Positions 34,868 through 43,003 of a DNA stretch of 64,000 bases are shown here, piece by piece (position 1 is the first letter of the stretch; each line of letters begins with the position of its first letter). Origin of the DNA: Actinoplanes solisilvae. Its GTDB lineage: Bacteria; Actinomycetota; Actinomycetes; Mycobacteriales; Micromonosporaceae. Where the stretch lies: the NCBI RefSeq assembly GCF_003999975.1, contig NZ_RJAC01000004.1:248001-312000 (forward strand), read 5' to 3'. The translations under genes and the position numbers were made by a program. Under the pieces are notes generated by a model. That model worked only from the letters and a program-made list of their open reading frames with translations, ran no database searches and had not been told where the DNA came from.

Positions 34868-35422
34868 TCAGCCGGCGCGGCGGCGGGCGCGGCGCGCGGC
34901 CAGTTCGTCACCGGCGGCCGGCTCGGGGTCGGAGCCCACCGGTACCGGGCCGCCCGCGGGCTCGGCCGGCAGGTGCGACAGCGAACCCTGGATCTCTTTG
35001 AAGGCGCCGCCGATGGCGATGCCGAACACGCCCTGACCGCCCTGCAGCAGATCGACGACCTCTTCCGGCGACCGGCACTCATAGACCGTGGTGCCGTCGG
35101 AGATCAGGGTGATGCCGGCCAGGTCCTCCACGCCGCGCGAGCGCAGCGTCTCGATCGCCCGGCGGATGTTCTGCAGCGACACACCGGCGTCCAGCAGGCG
35201 CTTGACCACCTTGAGCACCACCAGGTCGCGGAACGAGTAGAGCCGCTGGGTGCCCGAACCCGACGCGTCACGGACGCTGGGAACCACCAGCGACGTACGT
35301 GCCCAGTAGTCGAGCTGGCGGTAGCTGATGCTGACCGCCTGACACGCCGTCACCCCGCGATAACCGACCGAGCCGTCCTCGCCGACGAGGGGGCCTTCTT
35401 CTTCAAGAGGCTGCTCGTGCAC
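34868..35422 (-). CDS. MerR-family regulator (Rv1830-like)
   Basis: A 184-residue protein with a MerR winged-helix domain at about 28-95: AVSISYRQLDYWARTSLVVPSVRDASGSGTQRLYSFRDLVVLKVVKRLLDAGVSLQNIRRAIETLRS. It lacks cysteine-rich metal-binding tail; the C terminus is a short acidic/Pro region. By order (garA, ftsR, bifunctional nuclease, merR) it corresponds to the Rv1830-type regulator of the conserved actinobacterial cluster. Its N-terminal 30 residues (MHEQPLEEEGPLVGEDG) match that group. Gene ends near the methyltransferase start 58 bases away. Function in cell division/growth control is suspected only from neighbours. Confidence 0.88.
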   Translation of the reverse strand: MHEQPLEEEGPLVGEDGSVGYRGVTACQAVSISYRQLDYWARTSLVVPSVRDASGSGTQRLYSFRDLVVLKVVKRLLDAGVSLQNIRRAIETLRSRGVEDLAGITLISDGTTVYECRSPEEVVDLLQGGQGVFGIAIGGAFKEIQGSLSHLPAEPAGGPVPVGSDPEPAAGDELAARRARRRAG

Positions 35423-35580
35423 GCGACCACCTCCCCGCTGCGCGGTGCCGCCGCTTCACCTGGACTTCACGAGCGTATATCTCAGCGCCCGCGGAAACAG
35501 AGAAGTAACGCGGCGACACGCCGCGCACGAGGGAGGCCGATGTCGATCTTTCCGCCGTACGAGACCCGCGCTTGAACGCG

Positions 35581-36045
35581 TCAGCCGGCGAAATCTTCGG
35601 GACGGACCTGGTCGAGGAACTCACGGAACTTCTCGACCTCGTCCTCCTGCTCGTCGGGGATGACGATGCCGGCCTCGGTCAGCACCTGCTCGGCGCAGCG
35701 GATCGGCGCCCCCACCCGCAACGCCAGCGCGATCGAGTCGCTCGGGCGGGCCGAGACCCGCACATCTTCACCGATCAGCAGGTCGGCGTAGAAGACGTTG
35801 TCCTTCAGTTCGGTGATCTCGACCGCGGTCAACGGCTGGTCGAGCGCCGTCAGGATGTCGCGCAGCAGATCGTGGGTCAGCGGACGGGCCGGTTTCACAC
35901 CCTGCTGCTCGTACGCGATGGCGGTCGCCTCGACCGCCCCGATCCAGATCGGCAGGTAGCGATCCCCGTCAACCTCTCGCAGCAGGACGATCGGCTGGTT
36001 GCTGGGCAGCTCCACCCGAACTCCGACCACGCTAAGCTCGCGCAC
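35581..36045 (-). CDS. Bifunctional nuclease (BFN/DUF151) family protein (Rv1829-like)
   Basis: A 154-residue protein beginning VRELSVVGVRVELPSNQPIVLLREVDGDRYLPIWIGAVEATAIA, the DUF151/BFN signature, with RPLTHDLLRDILTALDQPLTAVEITELKDNVFYADLLI and RPSDSIALALRVGAPIRCAEQVL later. The family is called bifunctional nuclease after a plant enzyme; its bacterial role is uncertain. GTG start has GGAGGCGGGCT, a strong site six bases upstream; a frame starting 11 codons earlier is basic and unsupported. It follows the ftsR gene by about 107 bases in the conserved garA cluster. Confidence 0.88.
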   Translation of the reverse strand: MRELSVVGVRVELPSNQPIVLLREVDGDRYLPIWIGAVEATAIAYEQQGVKPARPLTHDLLRDILTALDQPLTAVEITELKDNVFYADLLIGEDVRVSARPSDSIALALRVGAPIRCAEQVLTEAGIVIPDEQEDEVEKFREFLDQVRPEDFAG

Positions 36046-36152
36046 AGCCCGCCTCCGTCGTTTAGCGCCGCCCCGCAACGGCTGCCCTTCACCTGCACGT
36101 TACACGCACAGGGTCCGGATCCCACGGGTGCGGCATACCCCTTGAACAAGCC

Positions 36153-36902
36153 TCAGCGGCCGAGTTCGCCGCGCAGTCCGGCCCGGACCAGCGCGGCGTG
36201 CAGACGCTGCGAAAGAGCCTGCAGTTCCCGGGCGGTCTCGTTCGCCCGGGCGCGTGCCGCCGGGTCGCTCTGCCGCACCAGGGGCGCCAGCAGCTGCGTG
36301 AACAGGCCGACCTCACGATCGGAGGCCGCCCGGAAGCCACGCAGGTGGCGCAGTTCGAGTCCGTACTTGGTCAGACCGACGACCGCCTCGACGATGATCA
36401 CGGCGTCGCCGTCGTACCACCCCGGCGGGCGGGCGGTGACCAGCCCCATCCGCTCGAGCTCGTCGAGCAGCTCGGCGGTGGCGCCGGTGCGTTCCATCAC
36501 ATCCTCCCGGGGAACCCGGGTGTCGGACGGATCGGCCGCCTTCTGGGTGCCGGACGCGCCGACCGCGACGAGGGCCGGGCGGCTGGGCGCCACCGGCTCC
36601 TCCTCCATGCGGTCGAGCTGCTCGCGGATCACCCGCAACGGCAGGTATTGATCACGTTGCGCGGTGAGCACGAAACGCAGCCGCGCGACGTCGTTCCACG
36701 AGTATTTCCGGTACCCGGAGGCGGTGCGCTGGGGGTCGACGAGACCCTCCGCCTCCAGGAACCGCAACTTGGAGATCGTCGTGTCGGGGAACTCGGTGCG
36801 CAGATGGGCCAGCACCTCCCCGATGCTCATCAGCGCAGGCTCACGCCCACCCTGGGGACGGGATGCCCCCGGGTCGCGCGCCGCCGCCCCCGACGAGTTC
36901 AC
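36153..36902 (-). CDS. ftsR: MerR-family regulator FtsR
   Basis: A 249-residue regulator: MerR helix-turn-helix at about 25-95 (LMSIGEVLAHLRTEFPDTTISKLRFLEAEGLVDPQRTASGYRKYSWNDVARLRFVLTAQRDQYLPLRVIREQLDRM) and a C-terminal domain of about 130 residues ending LRGELGR. Matches the actinobacterial Rv1828/FtsR group (growth and cell-division regulator, activates ftsZ in corynebacteria). GTG start shares one base with the garA stop (TAG/GTG), so the two are coupled. Ligand not known in this organism. The linker between domains is Pro/Ala/Val rich. Confidence 0.9.
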   Translation of the reverse strand: MNSSGAAARDPGASRPQGGREPALMSIGEVLAHLRTEFPDTTISKLRFLEAEGLVDPQRTASGYRKYSWNDVARLRFVLTAQRDQYLPLRVIREQLDRMEEEPVAPSRPALVAVGASGTQKAADPSDTRVPREDVMERTGATAELLDELERMGLVTARPPGWYDGDAVIIVEAVVGLTKYGLELRHLRGFRAASDREVGLFTQLLAPLVRQSDPAARARANETARELQALSQRLHAALVRAGLRGELGR

Positions 36903-37351
36903 TACCGGTTGCCCTCGCTCTCGGGCCGCGGGCCGGCGATGAACACCAGCCGGAACTTGCCGATCTGGACCTCGTCGCCGTTGCTGAGCGTGGCCGCCTC
37001 GACCCGCTCACGATTGACGTAGGTGCCGTTCAGCGAGCCCACGTCGCGCACCGTGAAGGTGCCGCCGTCGCGGTGGAACTCGGCGTGGCGGCGCGAAACC
37101 GTCACGTCGTCGAGGAAGATGTCACTGTCGGGGTGCCGCCCACTGGTCGTCACGTCGTGGTCGAGCAGGAAGCGGGCCCCCGCGTTGGGACCACGGCGCA
37201 CCACCAGCAGCGCCATCCCGGGTGGGAGCGAGCCCGACATGCGACTCGGAACCACGTCTTGATCGGGACCCTCGAGCACCTCGTCGAGGGCACCGAGGTT
37301 CAGCGTGGACGTGACGTCGAGTGGGGGGAACTCGTCGTCTGGGCGCGTCAT
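36902..37351 (-). CDS. garA: FHA-domain regulator GarA (OdhI-type)
   Basis: A 149-residue protein: N-terminal tail with DVTSTLNLGAL (corresponding to the phosphorylated TT/ETTS region of GarA/OdhI; one Thr-Ser-Thr), then an FHA domain at about 50-135 with GARFLLDHDVTTSGRHPDSDIFLDDVTVSRRHAEF, RDVGSLNGTYVN and GDEVQIGKFRLVF. GarA is phosphorylated by Ser/Thr kinases and controls 2-oxoglutarate metabolism (inhibits ODH and glutamate dehydrogenase). Start ATG, in the pgsA-gcvH-garA-ftsR cluster. Regulatory inverted repeat lies upstream. Confidence 0.93.
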   Translation of the reverse strand: MTRPDDEFPPLDVTSTLNLGALDEVLEGPDQDVVPSRMSGSLPPGMALLVVRRGPNAGARFLLDHDVTTSGRHPDSDIFLDDVTVSRRHAEFHRDGGTFTVRDVGSLNGTYVNRERVEAATLSNGDEVQIGKFRLVFIAGPRPESEGNR

Positions 37352-37517
37352 CGGACCACCTCACGGATCAGTTGGTCGTCGCCGTTGCGGCACGGGTTTC
37401 CCCCCGCCGCGGCCGTAAGGCTTGGACGCACGACTATCGGTTTCAAAGGCATAACATTCGTTGTGCCCCGCGAGCCTAGTCAGCGCCAATATCGCGGGGC
37501 AACCGGACACACTGACT

Positions 37518-37596
37518 GAGGTTTTTTCAGGGCCGACCTTGAGCCGCACGCAGCCGCCGGTCTTCATGGTGGTCTCCACCGCCCTGAAAATGCCTC
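37518..37596 (-). promoter_or_regulatory. Long inverted repeat between gcvH and garA
   Basis: GAGGTTTTTTCAGGGC (37518-37533) and GCCCTGAAAATGCCTC (37581-37596) pair at 14 of 16 positions around a 47-base loop that itself holds a GGTGG-TCT-CCACC hairpin. It starts seven bases after the gcvH stop and is 165 bases before the garA start. It may be a terminator/attenuator or an RNA element in the garA leader. AT-rich parts could also mark promoter sequence. Confidence 0.5.
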
Positions 37597-37603
37597 ACCC
37601 TTG

Positions 37604-37984
37604 TCAGGACTCCGTCAAAGCTTTGTAAGCGCTTGCGTCGAGCAGCTGCGCAATAGCGCTCGGATCGGCCGGCGCGATTTCCACCAGCCAGCCGGCCGCA
37701 TAGGGCTCGGCGTTGATCAGCTCGGGCTCGTCGGCCAGCGACGCGTTCTTGGCCACCACGGTTCCCGTGATCGGCGCATAGAGCTCGGAAACGCTCTTGG
37801 TCGACTCGACCTCGCCGAACGTCTCCCCCGCCGTCACCTCGGTGCCCTCTTCGGGCAGGTCGACGAAGACGATGTCGCCCAGCGCGTCCTGCGCGAAGTG
37901 GGTGATGCCCACGCGCACGGGCCCGCTGCCGTCACCGGCCACCCACTCGTGCTCAGCGGTGTACCGCAGGTCCTCAGGAATCAC
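37604..37984 (-). CDS. gcvH: Glycine cleavage system H protein
   Basis: A 126-residue lipoyl carrier that shuttles the aminomethyl intermediate. Sequence RYTAEHEWVAGDGSGPVRVGITHFAQDALGDIVFVDLPEEGTEV, then the lipoyl site ETFGEVESTKSVSELYAPITG with Lys in ESTKS, and the closing NAEPYAAGWLVEI. Full length and all residues intact. ATG start. It lies in the housekeeping cluster between DUF881 and garA; the P protein gene gcvP is elsewhere in this window. Confidence 0.96.
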   Translation of the reverse strand: MIPEDLRYTAEHEWVAGDGSGPVRVGITHFAQDALGDIVFVDLPEEGTEVTAGETFGEVESTKSVSELYAPITGTVVAKNASLADEPELINAEPYAAGWLVEIAPADPSAIAQLLDASAYKALTES

Positions 37985-38024
37985 GCGCTCTCTCTCCCGT
38001 TTCCACGATTCCCCGGCCCCCGTT

Positions 38025-38963
38025 TCAGGAGGCCGGCCGTGCGTATTGCAATGTCGTGGCTTCCCGCACCGCGGTCACCTCGACCAAGGTCCGTTGTTCC
38101 AACGTCACGCTACCGCCGCCACTGTTCACCGACGCCACCACCCCGCCGGGGATCTGCAACGCGGTCTGCATGACCTGAGGCACACCGATCACAGTAAGAA
38201 CGTACGGCCCGGTGAGGCGTTCACCGTCCACGATGATCCCGCCGCCCTCGGCGTCCACGAAATAGCTGGACGCCACGACGCGTACGGCCTTTCCGGCGGC
38301 CGCGCCGATCTGCATGACCTCGCCGCCCGCGCCCCGCAGTTCCTGCACCGTGTTCAGGATCGCCGAGGCCTTCACCCCGTCGATCTCGATGCGCAGGCCC
38401 GGTCCGCGCCCGGCGACCGTGCCGGCCAGCAGCCCCAGCTCGTCGGCGCGTTTCTCGGCCTCGTCCAGCGCCGCCTGCCGGCCCACCACACCCGAGGTGA
38501 GCTGCCGCTGGCTGGTCTCCAGCGCGCTGATCTCGCTCTGCAGCCGGCTGTCGCGGGCCTCGAGGTCGCTCAGGATGCGTACGAGATCCTCCTGCCGCGC
38601 GGTGACCAGCCCGTCGTCGCTGTCGTTGCTGCGCAGCTGCACCACCAGCGTGAACCCGAACAACGCCACCAGCACGAGGATCAGCACCCCGGCCGAGCTG
38701 GGGCGCTTGGTCAGCAGCGAGCCCGACCTGGGTTGCGCTGGTGGGTCCATTTCCGGTACGCCGTCCGGCGGCGGCGCCGTGGCCGGTGTCACCCCTTCGG
38801 GGGCGGGCGGCGGCGTGAGCGGACGGGTCGGCCCGTCCAGATCGACGGTCTGCGGATCGAAAAGGTCGCGCCGCGCGGCCTCGACCGTGGGCTCGTCGTC
38901 GTCGGCGCCCGCAGGGGCCGGCTTGCGGCCCGCCGTGGGCAGCTCGTCCTTGTCGTCACTCAT
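38025..38963 (-). CDS. DUF881 family membrane protein (second copy)
   Basis: A 312-residue DUF881 protein. Acidic cytoplasmic N-terminal region (about 1-95), one transmembrane helix (SSAGVLILVLVALFGFTLVVQL), a coiled-coil (about 125-175: LSDLEARDSRLQSEISALETSQRQL) and the DUF881 domain with ILNTVQELRGAGGEVMQIG and VMQTALQIPGGVVASVNSGGGSV. Paired with a second DUF881 gene across the small basic protein gene, as in other actinobacteria (Rv1823-Rv1825 order). Role in envelope or division is suspected but unproven. Start ATG. Ends 40 bases before gcvH. Confidence 0.88.
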   Translation of the reverse strand: MSDDKDELPTAGRKPAPAGADDDEPTVEAARRDLFDPQTVDLDGPTRPLTPPPAPEGVTPATAPPPDGVPEMDPPAQPRSGSLLTKRPSSAGVLILVLVALFGFTLVVQLRSNDSDDGLVTARQEDLVRILSDLEARDSRLQSEISALETSQRQLTSGVVGRQAALDEAEKRADELGLLAGTVAGRGPGLRIEIDGVKASAILNTVQELRGAGGEVMQIGAAAGKAVRVVASSYFVDAEGGGIIVDGERLTGPYVLTVIGVPQVMQTALQIPGGVVASVNSGGGSVTLEQRTLVEVTAVREATTLQYARPAS

Positions 38964-38975
38964 CGAATCACCGCC

Positions 38976-39308
38976 TCACGCCCGGAACAGGTGCCGGCGG
39001 ATCGCCGCCACATTGCCGAAGATCCGCACCCCGAGCACCACCACGACGCCGGTGGACAGCTGCGTGCCCACGCCGAGCTGGTCGCCCAGGTAGACGATCA
39101 GACCGGCCACGAGCACGTTCGAGATGAACGAGATCACGAACTGCTTGTCGTCGAAGATGCCGTCCAGCTTGGCACGGATGCCGCCGAAAACCGCGTCCAG
39201 CGCCGCCACCACCGCGATCGGCAGATAGGGCGCCAGCTCGGGCGGCACCGTGGGGTGGAACACGATGCCCAGAACGACACCGGCGATCAGGGCGAGTACG
39301 GCGATCAT
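38976..39308 (-). CDS. sbp: Small basic protein (sbp, DUF1290 family)
   Basis: A 110-residue membrane protein with three hydrophobic helices: IAVLALIAGVVLGIVF, APYLPIAVVAALDAVFGGI and FISNVLVAGLIVYLG, with the family's GGIRAKLDGIFDDKQFVISF loop and the closing STGVVVVLGVRIFGNVAAIRRHLF. It matches the Firmicutes/actinobacterial small basic protein (Rv1824-like). It lies between two DUF881 genes and overlaps the upstream one by four bases. Function unknown; conserved position suggests a membrane complex with DUF881. Confidence 0.9.
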   Translation of the reverse strand: MIAVLALIAGVVLGIVFHPTVPPELAPYLPIAVVAALDAVFGGIRAKLDGIFDDKQFVISFISNVLVAGLIVYLGDQLGVGTQLSTGVVVVLGVRIFGNVAAIRRHLFRA

Positions 39309-40207
39309 CGGCCGCCTTCCGACGACGAGGGGGACGGCCCGGGCGGGCCGGAGTTCACGGTTGCGGGGGCGACCGGCTCGGCCACCCGCAGCTTCAGCTC
39401 GGTCGCGGCGTCCAGCCGCAGGTCACGGGCGTCGCGGGCGTCGAACGACATGCCGTACTTCGTGCCGAGCTGCTCGAAGAACCGCCCGGCGTACCCGGTC
39501 TTGAAGTCTTTCGCGAGCTCGTCAGGGCCGATCGCCTGCACCTCGTACGGGGTGGTGACCGGTCGCAGGTCGACCAGGATCGCCTCGCCGGCCTGGCGGA
39601 TCGTCGACGTCGCGGTCAGCCGCTGCCCGTTGATCGCGATCGCCTCGGCCCCCAGCGACCACAGCGCGTTCGTGGCGAGCTGCAGGTCGGAGTCCTTGAC
39701 GCGGGCCGCCGTGTTGCGTTCGCCGGTGACCGGGTTGATCGGCGTCGGCCCGTCCCCCACGGTGATCTTCGCGCCGGAGCCGGTCACCGGGGCCAGCCCG
39801 GTCGCCGCCTCGGTGTCGCGCAGCTTGCGGGCCGCCGCGTCGCCCAGCTCGCGATCGCGCAGGGCGGCCACCTCGTCGGCCAGCCGGTCGGCCCGCTTCT
39901 GCAGCTCGGCCGTGGTCTCGCGACGGTTCTGCACCTGCTCGACCAGCTCGGCGCGCGCGGTCGTACGGGCCGGCTCGTCGGCGATCGTCTGCTGATAGGC
40001 GACGACCAGCAGGAACCCGAGCACCAGCAGGGTCAGCGCCAGCACACCGGTGGAGACGCGTTTACGGGCAGCGGTCGGCTCGCCCTCGCGCGCCTTGCGG
40101 GCCGCGGCGTCGGCGTAGCCAGGGTCGAGAGGATTGCGGAACAGCTCGGTGAGGAAGTCGGGCGCGTAGACCCGCTTCGGCGGCTGTTCGTCGCCGGCAC
40201 CGCTCAT
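39305..40207 (-). CDS. DUF881 family membrane protein (first copy)
   Basis: A 300-residue protein: N-terminal cytoplasmic part (SGAGDEQPPKRVYAPDFLTELF), one transmembrane helix (VSTGVLALTLLVLGFLLVVAYQQ), a coiled coil (ARAELVEQVQNRRETTAELQKRADRLADEVAALRDRELGD) and the DUF881 domain (TGSGAKITVGDGPTP, LWSLGAEAIAINGQRL, YEVQAIGPDELAKDF). ATG start is coupled to pgsA, whose TGA shares a base with it. It overlaps sbp by four bases, making pgsA-DUF881-sbp one transcript. Confidence 0.9.
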   Translation of the reverse strand: MSGAGDEQPPKRVYAPDFLTELFRNPLDPGYADAAARKAREGEPTAARKRVSTGVLALTLLVLGFLLVVAYQQTIADEPARTTARAELVEQVQNRRETTAELQKRADRLADEVAALRDRELGDAAARKLRDTEAATGLAPVTGSGAKITVGDGPTPINPVTGERNTAARVKDSDLQLATNALWSLGAEAIAINGQRLTATSTIRQAGEAILVDLRPVTTPYEVQAIGPDELAKDFKTGYAGRFFEQLGTKYGMSFDARDARDLRLDAATELKLRVAEPVAPATVNSGPPGPSPSSSEGGR

Positions 40208-40812
40208 CAGGTGGCCACCCGGGCGGCCCGCAACAGGCGCACGGTCTGAATGAGATAAAGCACGCCGGCCGACCAGTAGAGGCCGAGCGCCCACCACGCG
40301 AGACCCCAGCCGACCGGGCCGGCCCACCAGTCGATCGACGGCACGGCCTTGGCCAGCAGGATCATCGGGAACGCGGCGAGCAGCACGAACGTGCCGGTCT
40401 TGCCGACATAGTGGACCGGCAGCGCCGCCGTGTAGCCGTGCCGGCGCAGCACCAGCAGGGCGATCGCCACCACCAGTTCGCGCAGCAGCAGGGCACCGGT
40501 CAGCCAGTACGGCACCAGGCCGCGCACGGTGAAGCCGATCAGCGTGGCCAGGATGTAGAGCCGGTCGGCGAACGGGTCGAGCAGCTCACCGAGCCGGCTC
40601 ACCGAGTTCATGCGCCGGGCCACGAACCCGTCGACCCAGTCGGTCGTGCCGCCGATCGCGAGCACGATGACCGCGGCCACGTCGTGGTGCGGGCCGAGCA
40701 ACAGGTAAAGGAAGAGCGGAACGCCGAGCAGCCGGAAGAAGCTGATCACGTTCGGGATCGTCCAGATCCGATCGGAAGGGGTGGCGATGGACGGCGCAGG
40801 CTGCTGCGACAT
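40207..40812 (-). CDS. pgsA: CDP-alcohol phosphatidyltransferase (PgsA2-like)
   Basis: A 201-residue integral membrane enzyme. The catalytic CDP-alcohol motif DG(x)2AR(x)8G(x)3D(x)3D is present as DWVDGFVARRMNSVSRLGELLDPFADR, and four to five hydrophobic helices surround it. It transfers a phosphatidyl group from CDP-diacylglycerol; the group includes phosphatidylglycerophosphate and phosphatidylinositol-phosphate synthases, and the substrate cannot be fixed here. First gene of the housekeeping cluster. ATG start. Confidence 0.9.
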   Translation of the reverse strand: MSQQPAPSIATPSDRIWTIPNVISFFRLLGVPLFLYLLLGPHHDVAAVIVLAIGGTTDWVDGFVARRMNSVSRLGELLDPFADRLYILATLIGFTVRGLVPYWLTGALLLRELVVAIALLVLRRHGYTAALPVHYVGKTGTFVLLAAFPMILLAKAVPSIDWWAGPVGWGLAWWALGLYWSAGVLYLIQTVRLLRAARVAT

Positions 40813-41117
40813 CGCGACTACCTCTCCCCCTCAAGAGCCGGGCCGCAGCCCGGCGACACCCCGGCCAGACCCACCTGGTCTCGGCCCGGATGTGCTTGCG
40901 TCCCCCGGCGGACGGTCCCCCGACCGGCCACTCGCCGAGCAACTATAACGAGGTTCGGAATTCCCGTCGCGAACCCGTCACGTGTCGCACATCGCGTCCG
41001 CCATCCTAGGAACCTAGTTTTCTGCGGATGCGGGCGGGGTCGTCTACCGCCGCGCCGCCTGAGCTCTTCGGTAAATTCGGCCATCGGTTGTCAGGTATTG
41101 GTGGCAGCGTCGGCCGC
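40813..41117. other. Divergent intergenic region pgsA / SDR
   Basis: About 300 bases. It carries the start region of pgsA and the AT-rich patch CCTAGGAACCTAGTTTTC at about 41005-41022, just upstream of the SDR start region. No gene, hairpin terminator or riboswitch recognised. The open frame across 41028-41117 is the untranslated part of the longer SDR frame. Confidence 0.5.
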
Positions 41118-42035
41118 ATGTCGAACCAACCGCTGAAAGGCAAGATCGCCCTCGTCGCCGGGGCCACCCGTGGGGCGGGCAGGCAGATCGCCGTCCAGCT
41201 CGGCGCGGCCGGCGCCACCGTCTACGCCACCGGCCGCAGCACCCGCGAGCACCGCTCCGAGATGAACCGCCCCGAGACGATCGAGGAGACGGCCGAGCTC
41301 GTCACCGCGGCCGGGGGCGAGGGCATCGCTGTCGCCGTCGACCACCTCGTCCCCGAGCAGGTCAAAGATCTCGTCGACCGGATCGACACCGAGCAGGGCC
41401 GGCTCGACGTGCTGGTCAACGACGTCTGGGGCGGCGACCCCCTCGCCACCTGGCACAAGCCGGTGTGGGAGCAGCCCCTCGACGCGGGCTTCCGGCTGCT
41501 GCGTCTCGCGATCGACACGCACATCATCACCAGCCACTTCGCGATGCCGCTGCTGATCCGCAAACCGGGTGGCCTGGTCATCGAGGTCGGTGACGGCACC
41601 ACGGACTACAACGACAAGAACTACCGCCTGTCGGTCTTCTACGACCTCGCCAAGACGTCGGTGAACCGCCTCGCCTTCGCCTGGTCGAAGGATCTGCCCG
41701 AGCACGGCGCGACCGCGGTGGCGCTGACGCCGGGCTGGCTGCGCTCCGAGATGATGCTCGAGCATTACGGCGTCACCGAGGACAACTGGCTCGACGGCAC
41801 GGCCAAGGAACCCCACTTCGCCATCTCCGAGACCCCGGCGTACGTGGGCAGGGCGGTTGCCGCCCTGGCCGCCGACCCGGACCGGGCCCGGTGGAACGGC
41901 ACGTCGGTGTCGAGCGGCGAACTGGCCCAGGTCTACGGCTTCACCGACCTCGACGGCAGCCGTCCCGACGCGTGGCGCTACCTGGTCGAGGTGCAGGACG
42001 CGGGCCTACCGGCCGACGTGACCGGCTACCGGTAG
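41118..42035 (+). CDS. Short-chain dehydrogenase/reductase (SDR)
   Basis: A 305-residue classical-like SDR. NAD(P)-binding motif KIALVAGATRGAGRQIAVQLGAAGATVYATGRST; the catalytic Tyr-Lys is in SVFYDLAKTSVNRL. The N-terminal sequence differs from the Gly-rich norm only mildly. Length is above the usual 250 because of a longer C terminus (NWLDGTAKEPHFAISETPAYVG...). ATG chosen as the usual start; the longer frame upstream is not supported. The substrate is unknown. Converges on the WYL gene with a 10-base overlap. Confidence 0.87.
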   Translation: MSNQPLKGKIALVAGATRGAGRQIAVQLGAAGATVYATGRSTREHRSEMNRPETIEETAELVTAAGGEGIAVAVDHLVPEQVKDLVDRIDTEQGRLDVLVNDVWGGDPLATWHKPVWEQPLDAGFRLLRLAIDTHIITSHFAMPLLIRKPGGLVIEVGDGTTDYNDKNYRLSVFYDLAKTSVNRLAFAWSKDLPEHGATAVALTPGWLRSEMMLEHYGVTEDNWLDGTAKEPHFAISETPAYVGRAVAALAADPDRARWNGTSVSSGELAQVYGFTDLDGSRPDAWRYLVEVQDAGLPADVTGYR

Positions 42036-42979
42036 AGCTCACCCATCCGCAACGCCGCGCCGGCCATCCGCTCCCGGAGCGCGGGCGGAGCGAGCACTTC
42101 CACTTCGGGCCCCAGCCGCAACATGTACGTGTAGGCGACGTCGAACGACTCGACCGGCAGCCGGGCGTGGACCCAACCGTCCGCGTCCGGCTCGCCGAAC
42201 TCGCCGGGCACAGCCACCGCCTCGACGACGAACCGGAGAAGCCGTACGCCGGCTGGGCTCAATCGGATGTCGATCGTCTCGCGCAGCATCTGCTGGACGA
42301 ACTCGACGGCCCGCTCGGCCCAGAAGCCGGGCAGGTCGAACCCGTCGTCCCGGACGAACAGGGCGTCGTCCACGGTCACCGACACGATCCGATCCACCCG
42401 GTACGACCGCAGGCTGTCCCCGACCTTCCCGACGAGATACCAGACGCCGTTCTTGAGAACCAGCCCGTACGGCGCCACGGTGCGCGTCACCTCGTCGCGG
42501 CGCCGGTAGACCATCGTCAGCACCCGGTCATGCCACACCGCGTCGGCCAGTTCGGCCAGCAGCTCCGGCGGCGACGGGTCGGCGAACCAGCCCGGCGCGT
42601 CGAGGTGGAACCGCTGCCCCGCCCGCTCGGAGGCCTCCCGCAGACCCGGCGGCAGCGCGGCGAGCATCTTCAGCCGGGCCGCGCGGGCCGGTTCGGTCAG
42701 CCCCAGGTCGCGCGCCGGACCGGGCAGACCGGCCAGGAACAGCGCCTCGGCCTCGGCCCGGCTCAGCCCGGTCAGCCGGGTGCGATAGCCGTCGACCAGC
42801 CGATAGCCGCCGGTCCGGCCCTGCTCGGCGTAGACCGGCACGCCCGCCGCCGACAACGCGAGCACGTCGCGATAAACGGTGCGCTCCGACACCTCGAGCT
42901 CGCCGGCCAGTTCGGCCGCGGTCATCGTGCCGCGCGCCTGCAGCAGCAGGACGAGGTTGATCAGCCGGGCAGCGCGCAT
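42026..42979 (-). CDS. YafY-type WYL domain transcriptional regulator
   Basis: A 317-residue regulator with an N-terminal HTH_11/DeoR-like helix-turn-helix (about 1-65: RAARLINLVLLLQARGTMTAAELAGELEVSERTVYRDVLALSAAGVPVYAEQGRTGGYRLVDGYRT) and a WYL domain (about 140-220, VYRRRDEVTRTVAPYGLVLKNGVWYLVGK). The W-Y-L triplet is seen as VWYLVG. WYL domains sense nucleic acids or ligands in defence-linked regulators, but no defence genes adjoin. Ends against the SDR gene. Confidence 0.9.
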   Translation of the reverse strand: MRAARLINLVLLLQARGTMTAAELAGELEVSERTVYRDVLALSAAGVPVYAEQGRTGGYRLVDGYRTRLTGLSRAEAEALFLAGLPGPARDLGLTEPARAARLKMLAALPPGLREASERAGQRFHLDAPGWFADPSPPELLAELADAVWHDRVLTMVYRRRDEVTRTVAPYGLVLKNGVWYLVGKVGDSLRSYRVDRIVSVTVDDALFVRDDGFDLPGFWAERAVEFVQQMLRETIDIRLSPAGVRLLRFVVEAVAVPGEFGEPDADGWVHARLPVESFDVAYTYMLRLGPEVEVLAPPALRERMAGAALRMGELYR

Positions 42980-43003
42980 GCACGCATTCTGCCCGGCTGA
43001 CTC

